64,000 nucleotides of DNA. Source: Pirellulales bacterium. Its GTDB lineage: Bacteria; Planctomycetota; Planctomycetia; Pirellulales; JAEUIK01. How positions within the stretch are numbered: position 1 is the first letter of the stretch; the number at the start of each line of letters is the position of its first letter. Positions 1 to 8,097 of the stretch are shown here, piece by piece. A model generated the notes under the pieces. That model was not told the origin of the DNA. It saw only the letters and a list, made by a program, of their open reading frames with translations, and did not search any database. The position numbers and the translations under genes are program-made. The stretch is from assembly GCA_019694455.1 (NCBI GenBank), contig JAIBBY010000001.1, positions 186,001 to 250,000 on the forward strand. The letters are read 5' to 3'.

Positions 1-1152
1 TACGAAAAGGCGAAACTGCTTGTTGCCGACCAGCGCCGCATCGGGGCTAATCATTACCGCCAACTTCGCGACGCCGCCCGTCGGCGTGACGTTCACCGTA
101 CCGCCGGGGACGGTGATATTGACTCCGGTGGTCACCTGGCTGGCCTGAAACTGGATCGGGTCGCCTTCCACGTCGATCGCCTCGAACTCGTAGATGACGG
201 GCGCGCCTTGCGTAGTTTGGATCGTTGACACCGCCTTCAAGAAGGGGTTGTTGTTCACCGTGTCGGGCGAGATGGTGACCGTGAAGGACTGCGTGGCCTC
301 ATTGCCTTGCGCATCGCGGACCTTGACAGTCACGTGCGCCGTGCCGCTTTTGCCATTGGCCGCCGACAGACGCAACACGCCGTTCTGCGTGTCGGTGAAG
401 AGGCTCACGCTCTGCATCACGATGTCGTCCGCGGGTCGATCCCCTGCGCCAGTCGGCGTCGCTGCAATCGCTTCGCGCACATCTGCTCCCTGCGTCAGAA
501 AGCCGAAGATTGAGTGCTGGAAGTCGAGACTGCGCGTCGGGCCGGCGGTGATGAAGAATTGCGAGTCATTGGTGTCGTCGCTGCTTTTGGCCATGGCCAA
601 AACGCCGGCACTGGTGAACTGCAGGTCGCGATCGTATTCGTCGTCGATGCGGCCGAGCGAGGAGCCGCCCGATCCGGTGCCCGTGGGATCGCCTCCCTGA
701 ATTACAAAGTTCCGGATGATGCGGTGAAACACCACTCCGTTATAAAAGCCTTGGTTCACCAATTGCTTGATGTGGCCGGTGGTCCGGGGCGCCTTGTCGT
801 CGAAGAGTTGAAAAACCATGTCGCCAAAGGTTTGCACGACGTTGCCTTGGGCGTCCTCGCGAACCGTCGTGATCTTCAGGCTTTGATTGCCGGTGGGAAT
901 AATCCCGATCAGGTCCGAGTTGTCGGTGGTGACGGTGTATGTGAGCGCGTCGCCATCGGAGTCGAAGCCATTGAGCGCGATGTGCAATGGCGCGCCTGAT
1001 AAGAGCGACACGTCGGCAAGCGCGCCTAAGGTCGGCGCGGCGAACACCAGCCGACTTTCCAGTAGCTCCAGCCGAAATTGGGTGCAGACGCCTCGGCTTG
1101 GGGACGCGACGATCCGATTGCCAAACAGGCGCGTGGTCAGGTCACGATGCAT
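1..1152 (-). CDS. Exported cyclophilin-type peptidyl-prolyl isomerase with Ig/cadherin-like repeats (3' end missing)
   Basis: Read on the minus strand from ATG at 1152; an in-frame stop lies upstream near 1245. 384 codons stay open to the window edge, so the C-terminus is missing. Residues 28-34 give L-E-L-L-E-S-R, the L-E-x-L-E-x-R leader seen on large exported planctomycete proteins. A cadherin/Ig-like stretch (about 40-95) precedes a cyclophilin domain at about 108-252 with F-H-R (142-144), N-F-V-I-Q-G-G-D (148-155), F-F (199-200) and H213. These match the catalytic Arg, Phe, Gln and His of CypA-type enzymes; the CypA Trp121 position is Leu. After about 260 further beta-rich repeats follow. 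Predicted role: cis-trans prolyl isomerisation or adhesion outside the cytoplasm. Fold confident; substrate unknown. Confidence 0.82.
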   Translation of the reverse strand, partial: MHRDLTTRLFGNRIVASPSRGVCTQFRLELLESRLVFAAPTLGALADVSLLSGAPLHIALNGFDSDGDALTYTVTTDNSDLIGIIPTGNQSLKITTVREDAQGNVVQTFGDMVFQLFDDKAPRTTGHIKQLVNQGFYNGVVFHRIIRNFVIQGGDPTGTGSGGSSLGRIDDEYDRDLQFTSAGVLAMAKSSDDTNDSQFFITAGPTRSLDFQHSIFGFLTQGADVREAIAATPTGAGDRPADDIVMQSVSLFTDTQNGVLRLSAANGKSGTAHVTVKVRDAQGNEATQSFTVTISPDTVNNNPFLKAVSTIQTTQGAPVIYEFEAIDVEGDPIQFQASQVTTGVNITVPGGTVNVTPTGGVAKLAVMISPDAALVGNKQFRLFV

Positions 1153-1348
1153 AAGCAGGAAGCGCGAATCGCCAGTGTGAATTGCCCCCGATCTGGCGAT
1201 GGGCCGACGCCAGAAACGGCAGGGGGAGTCTCTTGGATTGGCCGCTTATCCAGTAGAAACCGGAGGCTGCGGCGTTTCAAGTCGCCGCCGACAACCGCCA
1301 ACAATCCCGGCGTCAGCGAGGTACGATCGCGCCGCGCGCAACGGTCGA

Positions 1349-1834
1349 TCAGATTGCGCGGCTCTGCCAGCTACTTTCCAGCTTGCGCAATATTTCCGCC
1401 GACCTCGGACCGGCGGCGCTCCACAACCACAGGCGGCTCGATTCGCCAGTTAACTCGGCGCGCCCCAAGATGTGATCGTCTGGCAAACATTCCACGACGC
1501 GCGAAGCCCATTCGATGATCGAGATGCCGACTGACTCGAAATAGTCTTGGATTCCCAACTCCCAAAATTCGTTGGCCGATTTCACACGGTAGGCGTCGAA
1601 ATGGTAGATGGGCGTGCGCGCTTCGTATTGGTGCATGAGCACAAAGGTGGGGCTCGCCACCTGCCGTGGATTGGCGCCGAGCGCCGCCGCGACTGATCGT
1701 ACCAGCGTGGTCTTGCCGGCGCCGAGCGGGCCATCGAGGCCCACCACTGCCCCGGGAGCTAACGCCAGCGCAAGCTGCTGGCCAAGCTGGCCTGTCTCCG
1801 CTTCGCCACTCACCGTAATCGATAGCGGCGTCAT
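1349..1834 (-). CDS. tsaE: TsaE, tRNA threonylcarbamoyladenosine (t6A) synthesis ATPase
   Basis: 161 residues, normal for the TsaE/YjeE P-loop family, which drives the TsaB-TsaD complex that makes t6A on ANN-decoding tRNAs. Walker A is G-P-L-G-A-G-K-T-T at 35-43, followed by the family-typical S-P-T-F, H-F-D-A-Y-R and I-E-W-A motifs. The ATG at 1834 overlaps the end of the upstream thiL gene by 4 nt, so the two are translationally coupled. Cytoplasmic. TsaB and TsaD partners are not in the window. Very secure family call. Confidence 0.95.
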   Translation of the reverse strand: MTPLSITVSGEAETGQLGQQLALALAPGAVVGLDGPLGAGKTTLVRSVAAALGANPRQVASPTFVLMHQYEARTPIYHFDAYRVKSANEFWELGIQDYFESVGISIIEWASRVVECLPDDHILGRAELTGESSRLWLWSAAGPRSAEILRKLESSWQSRAI

Positions 1835-2757
1835 GGACTGAGCCGATGTTCGTATCCCTTGGGAATCAGACGTGAGCGAACGCCCGCGTCATCGACCTGC
1901 CATAGCGCGCCATCGTCGGTTAACTCGCCGATGCACGTCAGCGGCACTCCGGGCAGCGGTTGGCTGGCCAGCAGCGCGGCCGCGGCTTTGGGGGGAATCG
2001 CGAGGATCAGTTCAAAATCCTCACCGTCGCTCAGGGCGTGCTCCATGGGCGCAGCGCCTGTTTCCTTGGACCGAGCATGGGCAGCCTGGGAAATCGGCAC
2101 CCTCGTCAGATGGACGACCGCGCCACAGCCGCTGGCCTCGGCCATTCTTGACAAGTCGAGCGACAACCCATCGCTCACATCAATCGCGGCATGGATGTCG
2201 AATTCTCGATGCAGCTTGAGGGCTTCTTGAACGCGGGGCTCAAAGTCGAGATGCCGGCCTAAGATGCTGCCGCCAAATTCGCCGGTGACGATAATCTGGT
2301 CGCCTGGCTTTGCCCCGGATCGGGTCAACGCGCCGCGATCGGTCGCCTGTCCCAACACAGTCACACTGATTGCCAACTGGCCGTCCCAACTGTTCACATC
2401 GCCGCCGGCCAATGCCACCTGATACTGCTCGGCCAAGGGAATCAACCCCTCATAGAGTTCACGGGCCAGCGCTGCGCCTCCTTCACGTGGCAGCACCAGG
2501 CCAATCACCGCGGCGACCGGAGTCGCGGCCATGGCCGCCAAATCGCTCAGATTGATGGCGATCGCCTTTCTGCCGACGCGGCGCGGGTCGACAGTCGCCA
2601 GATCGAAGTCGACGCCATCCATCACGACATCGACGGTGACGACGCAATCTGGCCCGGCGCCCCAGCGCAATACCGCGGCGTCGTCGCCGATGCCGACGCG
2701 CTGGCTGGGTTGCCGTGGCAAGCGCTTGCCGAACCAGTTGACTAGAGAAGCTTCCAA
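1831..2757 (-). CDS. thiL: Thiamine-monophosphate kinase
   Basis: 308 residues. ThiL phosphorylates thiamine monophosphate to thiamine diphosphate with ATP. The protein has I-G-D-D-A-A-V near the N-terminus (Mg/ATP-binding aspartates), a V-T-V-D-x-x-x-D-G-V-D-F strand, N-L-S-D-L-A-A-M, and D-V-S-D-G-L in the C-terminal half, all diagnostic of ThiL in the PurM/AIR-synthase fold. The start is TTG at 2757. The gene overlaps tsaE by 4 nt and lies about 100 nt downstream of the HtrA-like gene on the same strand. Cytoplasmic housekeeping enzyme. Confidence 0.95.
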   Translation of the reverse strand: MEASLVNWFGKRLPRQPSQRVGIGDDAAVLRWGAGPDCVVTVDVVMDGVDFDLATVDPRRVGRKAIAINLSDLAAMAATPVAAVIGLVLPREGGAALARELYEGLIPLAEQYQVALAGGDVNSWDGQLAISVTVLGQATDRGALTRSGAKPGDQIIVTGEFGGSILGRHLDFEPRVQEALKLHREFDIHAAIDVSDGLSLDLSRMAEASGCGAVVHLTRVPISQAAHARSKETGAAPMEHALSDGEDFELILAIPPKAAAALLASQPLPGVPLTCIGELTDDGALWQVDDAGVRSRLIPKGYEHRLSP

Positions 2758-2863
2758 CGCTGACGACGCACCTTGGCGCTACGAAAAATCGAAACGATCC
2801 GCGGTCGCCATTGTACCGACTGGAAGCGCCGGCTGCGTTCTGCTGCGGGCTTGAGTAAGGGCG

Positions 2864-4231
2864 TTAACGGGTCTTGGCGCCCGCGACGCTCATGTGCCCC
2901 AAGAAAGTCTCGTTGCCGCGCAGGATATAGAATTTGAGCGGCGACAGCGAAGCAAAGTCGGGGCGATTCAAGATATAGGACACGTTCTCCAGCGTGATCG
3001 TTTCCCAGATGTGCATGCCGACCAGCACGTCGCCGCGACGGATGCCTTGCCGGGCGGCGGGGCTGCCCGATCGCACTGCCACGACGTTGAGGCCGCCGCG
3101 ATAGCGAGTTTGATAGCGGCGAAAGTCGTCGCCGCTAATCGGCTTGAGCCGTAGTCCCAGCAGTTCCCAGATCGGCTCATCGTTGGGTTTGAGATGCGCG
3201 GGCAGATCGACCAATTTGAGGTGGAGCTTGCTTTCCGCTTTTTCGCGATCGAGGACGATCTCGATTTCGTCGCCGGCATGTTTGCCGAGCAGGGCGCGTT
3301 CGAGATCCATGGGGCGGCGCGCGTCGAGACTGCCAACTCGCGTGATGCGGTCCCCCACTTCCAGTCCGAGCGCGGCGGCGGGACTGTCGCTATCGCAACT
3401 CCGCACCACCAAGGCCGCTGGGTTGTGCTGGGAGGGTTCGCTCTCGACCACCAGGCCATGCCATACGCTCTGCAGCCGTTTGGCGCTGATCAGTTCGCAG
3501 GCGATTTGCATCGCCTTGTCGACCGGAATGGCGAAACCGATCCCTTGGGCGCCAACTCGCACCGCCACATTGATGCCGATCATCTCGCCATCGATGTTGA
3601 AGAGCGGACCGCCGGAGTTGCCCGGATTGATGCTGGCGTCGGTTTGAATCAGGTCTTCGTACTTTTGATTGTCGCCCACTTGCACGGTGCGATGCAGCGC
3701 GCTGACAATGCCGCGCGTGATGGTGTGTTCGTAGCCGAAGGCGTTGCCGATGGCGATCACTGTTTCGCCGGCCATCAGGTCGCGCGAAGTGCCGATGGGC
3801 GTCACAGGAAGCGTTTTGGAGACATCGATCTTGATGATCGCCAGATCGGTGTCGGGATCGTGCGAGACGAGCTTGGCCACGCATTCCTCGCCATCGGCGA
3901 GCGTGACGTTGATTGGGTCCACTCCATCGACGACATGGTGATTGGTGATGATGTAGCCGCGCGGGTCGATGATCGCGCCGGTGCCCATCCCGTTCACGCG
4001 GCGATCGCTGTCCATTCCGGCCGGTGGAACCTCTCCCTCGGCGAGCGTTTTTTCGCCGTGGATATTGACCACCGACGTGCGGACACGTTCGACGGCTTCG
4101 ACGATGGCCGTGCGTCGCAGTTCGCCGGCCACGGCGGCGCTGCAACAGGCCATCAGCCAGCACACGATCAGAGCATGCCACCGGCCTGGCCAACTGCAAT
4201 CGCGGGCAGCGCTAGCGATGGATTTAGACAT
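2864..4231 (-). CDS. HtrA/Deg-type serine protease with two PDZ domains
   Basis: 455 residues. A hydrophobic signal segment (about 18-36) predicts export to the periplasm-like space. The trypsin-like S1C domain shows the catalytic triad H99 (T-N-H-H-V), D129 (D-T-D-L-A-I) and S206 (N-P-G-N-S-G-G-P). Two PDZ-like regions follow (about 250-340 and 355-445), the second with R-x-G-D-V-L-V-G. Expected role: protein quality control or regulated proteolysis outside the cytoplasm, as for DegP/DegQ. ATG at 4231; only a weak ribosome site is visible. A 13-bp inverted repeat (4249-4261) lies just upstream of the start. The family is certain, the substrates are not. Confidence 0.92.
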   Translation of the reverse strand: MSKSIASAARDCSWPGRWHALIVCWLMACCSAAVAGELRRTAIVEAVERVRTSVVNIHGEKTLAEGEVPPAGMDSDRRVNGMGTGAIIDPRGYIITNHHVVDGVDPINVTLADGEECVAKLVSHDPDTDLAIIKIDVSKTLPVTPIGTSRDLMAGETVIAIGNAFGYEHTITRGIVSALHRTVQVGDNQKYEDLIQTDASINPGNSGGPLFNIDGEMIGINVAVRVGAQGIGFAIPVDKAMQIACELISAKRLQSVWHGLVVESEPSQHNPAALVVRSCDSDSPAAALGLEVGDRITRVGSLDARRPMDLERALLGKHAGDEIEIVLDREKAESKLHLKLVDLPAHLKPNDEPIWELLGLRLKPISGDDFRRYQTRYRGGLNVVAVRSGSPAARQGIRRGDVLVGMHIWETITLENVSYILNRPDFASLSPLKFYILRGNETFLGHMSVAGAKTR

Positions 4232-4248
4232 GGGGTCTCGTCAAGGAT

Positions 4249-4261
4249 GTGTGCGGCACAC
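4249..4261 (-). promoter_or_regulatory. Inverted repeat upstream of the HtrA-like gene
   Basis: Perfect 6-bp arms GTGTGC and GCACAC around a single G, ending about 18 nt before the start codon of the HtrA-like gene. It could be an operator or a small leader hairpin. No partner site was found, so this is only a candidate. Confidence 0.2.
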
Positions 4262-4491
4262 CGCGCTATCCACACGACGACGGGCTGGCGAGGCGGGAAG
4301 CTCGATCAAGACAGCCAATCGCCTAAGCGGTACGCTGTTGTTGCATCGTCCCGACGTTGGAAATGGCGTTAGCCTTCACTGTTGTAGTCGTCAAACCTTG
4401 CCTAATTTTCCGGTCGGCGATTGAGCGACAATCATCGACCGATAGCAACCGATCGCCAGCATCTCAGTTGCGATTGCGTCACACAAAAACC

Positions 4492-5754
4492 ATGCCTACC
4501 GAAACTACCCAATTCAGCGAAGCAGCGCGGATCGCGGTTCCGCGTCCGGCCAAGCTGCCAATCCAGCTTGTGGAAACCGAGGAGGAGTTCGCCTTTATCG
4601 ATCGCCCCACCGGCATGGCACGCTGGGGCGCGAGTGGGTTCTTGATGTTCTGGCTGTTCTTTTGGACCATCGGGTGCGTTTTTCTCGCGTTTCGAGTGAA
4701 CGCAGAGCGGACCGTCTCCTCGCTACTATTCGCGGTCCCGTTTTGGAGCGCTTGGTTCTTTGTCGCCGCGCTGCTGGTCTACCTGATGTTCCGCAAGGAT
4801 TCGTTCGCGCTGACGCCGGGAGGCGTCTATTTCATCCGCGAGGCGCTCGTTCCGCTCCAACGGCGCTTCGTACCGCTGACGGAAATTCAATCCTTTGAAT
4901 CCGCATTGCAACACACGAGCGACGACTCTCCGCCGCAACATGTCGTCGAGATGCGCACACTGGGACGACCGCTGCAATTTGGCGTCGGCTTGAATAGAGA
5001 AGGTTGTGGTTGGCTCAGCTTTGAACTGAATCGCAGATTAACGCAACTACGCGCAGACAGTGGCCTGCCTGCTGCGCCCGTTGAGGCGCCAGAGCAACCG
5101 CGCCGAACAAGCGCCGCGGCGCAGCGGGGCGATGCCGAAGTATTGCAATTGATGGACTCGCCGGTGACTCCCCCCTTGGACACCGCGTGGCGACGACTGG
5201 AAGATTTTCAGTCGGTGGCGTTTCAACAACGGGGCGAATTCAGCCTGACCGGCATGGGCGTGGCGCTGTTTCTTTGCGCGTTCTGGAATGGAATCGTCTC
5301 GGTGTTCTTGTATCAGCTTATTGTCGAGAAACAGCCTGGCGGCATGGAATGGTGGTTTCTCTTTCTGTTCTTGATCCCCTTCGAGGCCGTTGGCCTATTA
5401 TTTTTCGCGATCCTGGGCATGACGATCGTGGAACCGTTGCGGCGCACCACCTGGCGTTTTGGCGCCGATGCCATGCGGTGCACGGTGCGCTGGATTGGAC
5501 TCGGACCACAATGGCGGTACCCGCATGACAAGATTGACCGCATTGCCCTGCAGCGCGCCGCCAACAACCAAGCCAAAGCTTGGAAGGCTGGTCAGCGGCG
5601 CATCGCGGAGGCGCCAATGACGAGTCCCTTCGAGTTGATCTTTTCGACCAGCGGTCAGGAGGTTTGCCGATTCAATGGCCTCACGGAGGGGGAAGCCCGC
5701 TGGATCGCCGACACCTTGTTGCGCGAGCGCCCGGAATCGTTCCAAAGCCGCTGA
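4492..5754 (+). CDS. Unrecognised membrane protein with two membrane-hairpin modules
   Basis: About 420 residues from ATG 4492 (M-P-T-E-T-T); an in-frame ATG at 4357 would add 45 low-complexity residues and is less likely. Two paired hydrophobic stretches are visible: one pair soon after an acidic N-terminal segment (about 45-105) and a second pair around 255-325. Each pair is followed by a beta-rich soluble segment. The first reads like a bacterial PH-type or DUF-type domain (A-L-T-P-G-G-V-Y-F-I-R), the second also has W-R-F-G-A-D-A-M-R. This suggests an internal duplication of a two-TM plus PH-like unit. It is convergent with the PAP2 gene. No function can be assigned. Confidence 0.75.
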   Translation: MPTETTQFSEAARIAVPRPAKLPIQLVETEEEFAFIDRPTGMARWGASGFLMFWLFFWTIGCVFLAFRVNAERTVSSLLFAVPFWSAWFFVAALLVYLMFRKDSFALTPGGVYFIREALVPLQRRFVPLTEIQSFESALQHTSDDSPPQHVVEMRTLGRPLQFGVGLNREGCGWLSFELNRRLTQLRADSGLPAAPVEAPEQPRRTSAAAQRGDAEVLQLMDSPVTPPLDTAWRRLEDFQSVAFQQRGEFSLTGMGVALFLCAFWNGIVSVFLYQLIVEKQPGGMEWWFLFLFLIPFEAVGLLFFAILGMTIVEPLRRTTWRFGADAMRCTVRWIGLGPQWRYPHDKIDRIALQRAANNQAKAWKAGQRRIAEAPMTSPFELIFSTSGQEVCRFNGLTEGEARWIADTLLRERPESFQSR

Positions 5755-5773
5755 GCGCGAGAAATTTGGTCCG

Positions 5774-6523
5774 TCAACCGCTCGCGGTGTCGATGTGCTG
5801 TTCCAGCTTGCCGCGGCGCTGAAGGTATCTGGCAACCAACCAACAGAGCGATGCCCAGGCCAGTCCGGCCGACCAGCCCGCAAGAACATCCGTCGGATAA
5901 TGGACACCGAGGTACACGCGGCTGCTACCGACAAGCAGCGTGAGGCAAGTGGCCGTGACGAACAGGTAGACCTTGAGCCAAACACGGTCGACCAGACGCG
6001 CGAGCAACGCCGCCAGCGTCCAATAGATGATTGACGACTGCATGGCGTGGCCGCTCGGAAACGAGTAGCTGCTGACGATCGCCAAATGTGGGACGACATC
6101 GGGTCTTTCACGGGCAAACGCGAGTTTCAGCGCCGTGCCGAGCACGAAGCCGCCACCGGTGGTCGCCAACACCAGGCTCATGGCGTAATAGTCGTGGTTC
6201 AGCAGCAAGAAACCAGCCACTGCCAGGACGATCAAAGTCAGGACGATCTCGCTGCCTAATGCGGTAATGTCGCGAGCCACTTCCGGCAGCCGAGCCGGGC
6301 CCACGGGTACATGCGGATCGTCGGCCGTGCGGGTAGCCAACAAAACCGTGCGGTCGAAGTGTTTGGCATCCCCCCTTGCCACTTCACCGGCGAGTACAAT
6401 GAACGCCCAGATCGAGAGCACACTGGCCAGCAAGGCCAGCAAAACGGAGAGTTCGTGGCCAGCGAACCAGCCAATCCAAGATCGTGGTGAAATACTGGGC
6501 AACGGAATCACGCTCCCGTCCAC
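5774..6523 (-). CDS. PAP2-superfamily membrane phosphatase
   Basis: 249 residues with about six hydrophobic helices. All three phosphatase motifs are present: K-L-A-F-A-R-E-R-P (K-x6-R-P), P-S-G-H, and S-R-V-Y-L-G-V-H-Y-P-T-D (S-R-x5-H-x3-D). PAP2 enzymes remove phosphate from lipid phosphates such as phosphatidic acid or undecaprenyl diphosphate on the outer face of the membrane; the substrate cannot be told from sequence. The start is GTG at 6523. The gene is divergent from the CxxCH protein gene and shares a roughly 100-bp AT-rich intergenic region with it. Confidence 0.9.
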   Translation of the reverse strand: MDGSVIPLPSISPRSWIGWFAGHELSVLLALLASVLSIWAFIVLAGEVARGDAKHFDRTVLLATRTADDPHVPVGPARLPEVARDITALGSEIVLTLIVLAVAGFLLLNHDYYAMSLVLATTGGGFVLGTALKLAFARERPDVVPHLAIVSSYSFPSGHAMQSSIIYWTLAALLARLVDRVWLKVYLFVTATCLTLLVGSSRVYLGVHYPTDVLAGWSAGLAWASLCWLVARYLQRRGKLEQHIDTASG

Positions 6524-6566
6524 AAAATTTGCAAGTGCCGAGCGGCTTGCCGCCGAGAAGTAAATA

Positions 6567-6580
6567 GGATATAAATATCC
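6567..6580. promoter_or_regulatory. Inverted repeat in a divergent AT-rich promoter region
   Basis: GGATAT-AA-ATATCC, a 6-2-6 repeat in an unusually AT-rich spacer between the divergent PAP2 and CxxCH genes. It sits about 40 nt before the CxxCH start codon, which has a strong ribosome site AGGAGG at 6606-6611. It may overlap a -10 region or be an operator. Confidence 0.25.
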
Positions 6581-6620
6581 AATATTCTGTCGTTGGTAGG
6601 TCGGTAGGAGGATAGCTTAG

Positions 6621-7928
6621 ATGGCGATCTGTAGACGACCAATGCGAATCGGCTGGATGCTCGCGGCTTCGCTATTGTGCCTGGCAGCACGGGGCGCCGA
6701 ATTGGAATACGAAGCTGCCCCCATCTCCTATCTGACGGCCCAGGCCACTGACCCGGTCGCCCATCTGATGGCCGATTTGGAATCGGGCAAGCGTCAACTC
6801 AGATTCGATGATCGGTACGGCTACTTGCCGGCGGTGCTCGAAGCGCTGGGGGTGCCCGAGAACTCGCAGACCTTGGTTTTCTCCAAGACCAGCTTCCAGG
6901 CCCATCTCATCAACCCGCAACGCCCTAGGGCACTTTATTTTTCGGACAATGTCTACATTGGCTATGTTCCGGAAGGGGACGTAGTGGAGATGTCGGCAGC
7001 CGATCCGGCGCTGGGCGCGGTGTTCTATACACTGGACCAAAAGGCGGTCGAACGGCCGCTGATCGAACGGCGCACTCATGACTGCCTGCAATGCCATTCG
7101 TCGCCACGAACGTGCGATGTGCCCGGCCATGTGGTGCGATCGGTGTTTCCGGATCGGCGGGGGATGCCGATCTATCACGCGGGCACGTTCGACATCGATC
7201 ACACCAGTCCATTGAGCGAGCGCTGGGGAGGCTGGTACGTCACCGGCAAACACGGCAAGCAGACACACATGGGCAATCAGATCGCGCGCGATGTCGGTGG
7301 CAAAGCGGAGATCGATTCGGCGGCGGGCGCCAATCTGCTCGATTTGGCAGGACGCTGCGAAATTGGAGCCTACCTGAAACCATCCAGCGACATCGTGGCG
7401 CTGATGGTGCTCGAACATCAGACTCAGATGCACAACCGCATTGCCAGGGCGGCGATTGAGGAGCGGATGGCGGCCTATTACGACGAGTCGCTCAATGAAT
7501 CGCTAGAGCGACCCGCGGACTATCGCTCCGAGACGTTCCATCGACGCTGTGATCGGCAGGCCGATAAACTGCTGGAGTACGCGCTCTTTTGTGGCGAGAC
7601 TCAGCTTACCGAACCGATCGAAGGCAACAGCGAGTTCGCCGTCGACTTCGCCGCCAAGGGCGTTCGCGATGCGGCGGGGCGCAGTCTACGCGATCTGGAT
7701 CTGCACACGCGGTTGTTCCGTTATCCGTTGAGCTATCTCGTCTATAGCGAGCCGATGAAGCAGTTGCCACCGGCGGTCAAGGAACATTTCTATCGTGGCT
7801 TGGGGCGCGTGCTGGCGGGAGAAGATCGCGATCCCAAGTACGCCAGGCTTGATGGCGATACTCGCCGGGCGATCCATGAGATTCTGTTGGCGACCAGCGA
7901 GGACTATCGCGCCTTGAGCGGCCGGTAA
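6621..7928 (+). CDS. Secreted protein with a single CxxCH (c-type heme) motif
   Basis: 435 residues. An N-terminal hydrophobic segment (about 9-25) looks like a signal peptide. Near residue 155 lies C-L-Q-C-H, a typical heme c attachment site; the rest is not a classical small cytochrome c fold. The ATG at 6621 has an ideal AGGAGG nine nt upstream. H-Q-T-Q-M-H-N in the middle could supply a distal ligand or metal site, which is inference. No operon partner: PAP2 is divergent, and the next plus gene starts 170 nt downstream. Proteins of this kind are seen in planctomycetes without known function. It may be an extracytoplasmic redox protein. Confidence 0.8.
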   Translation: MAICRRPMRIGWMLAASLLCLAARGAELEYEAAPISYLTAQATDPVAHLMADLESGKRQLRFDDRYGYLPAVLEALGVPENSQTLVFSKTSFQAHLINPQRPRALYFSDNVYIGYVPEGDVVEMSAADPALGAVFYTLDQKAVERPLIERRTHDCLQCHSSPRTCDVPGHVVRSVFPDRRGMPIYHAGTFDIDHTSPLSERWGGWYVTGKHGKQTHMGNQIARDVGGKAEIDSAAGANLLDLAGRCEIGAYLKPSSDIVALMVLEHQTQMHNRIARAAIEERMAAYYDESLNESLERPADYRSETFHRRCDRQADKLLEYALFCGETQLTEPIEGNSEFAVDFAAKGVRDAAGRSLRDLDLHTRLFRYPLSYLVYSEPMKQLPPAVKEHFYRGLGRVLAGEDRDPKYARLDGDTRRAIHEILLATSEDYRALSGR

Positions 7929-8097
7929 ATTGCGTGGCGCGGCCGTAGCTCGGTTGGGACTCGACAGTGTCGGCATTGGCGCTTGCGCGCATTTCCCCGT
8001 ATTCCATGGGCTATCCCATTTTGCGCCGCCCATGCGCGCCCGTATCCTGTAGAGGCCGAAAGGGAAAGCCACGCAGGACCGGACGCGGGGAAACCAG

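Noticed and set aside
194-1518. Several plus-strand ORFs of 68-168 residues at the left edge
   Set aside because: They lie opposite the well-supported cyclophilin and tsaE frames on minus, have Arg/Ser/Ala-rich compositions and no family motif.
3194-4372. 392-residue plus-strand ORF opposite the HtrA-like gene
   Set aside because: It is the mirror of a high-GC coding gene; the minus frame has the full catalytic triad.
7940-8000. tRNA-like GTAGCTCGGTTGG segment
   Set aside because: The D-arm partner GAGC, an anticodon stem and a T-arm are missing; no cloverleaf can be drawn.
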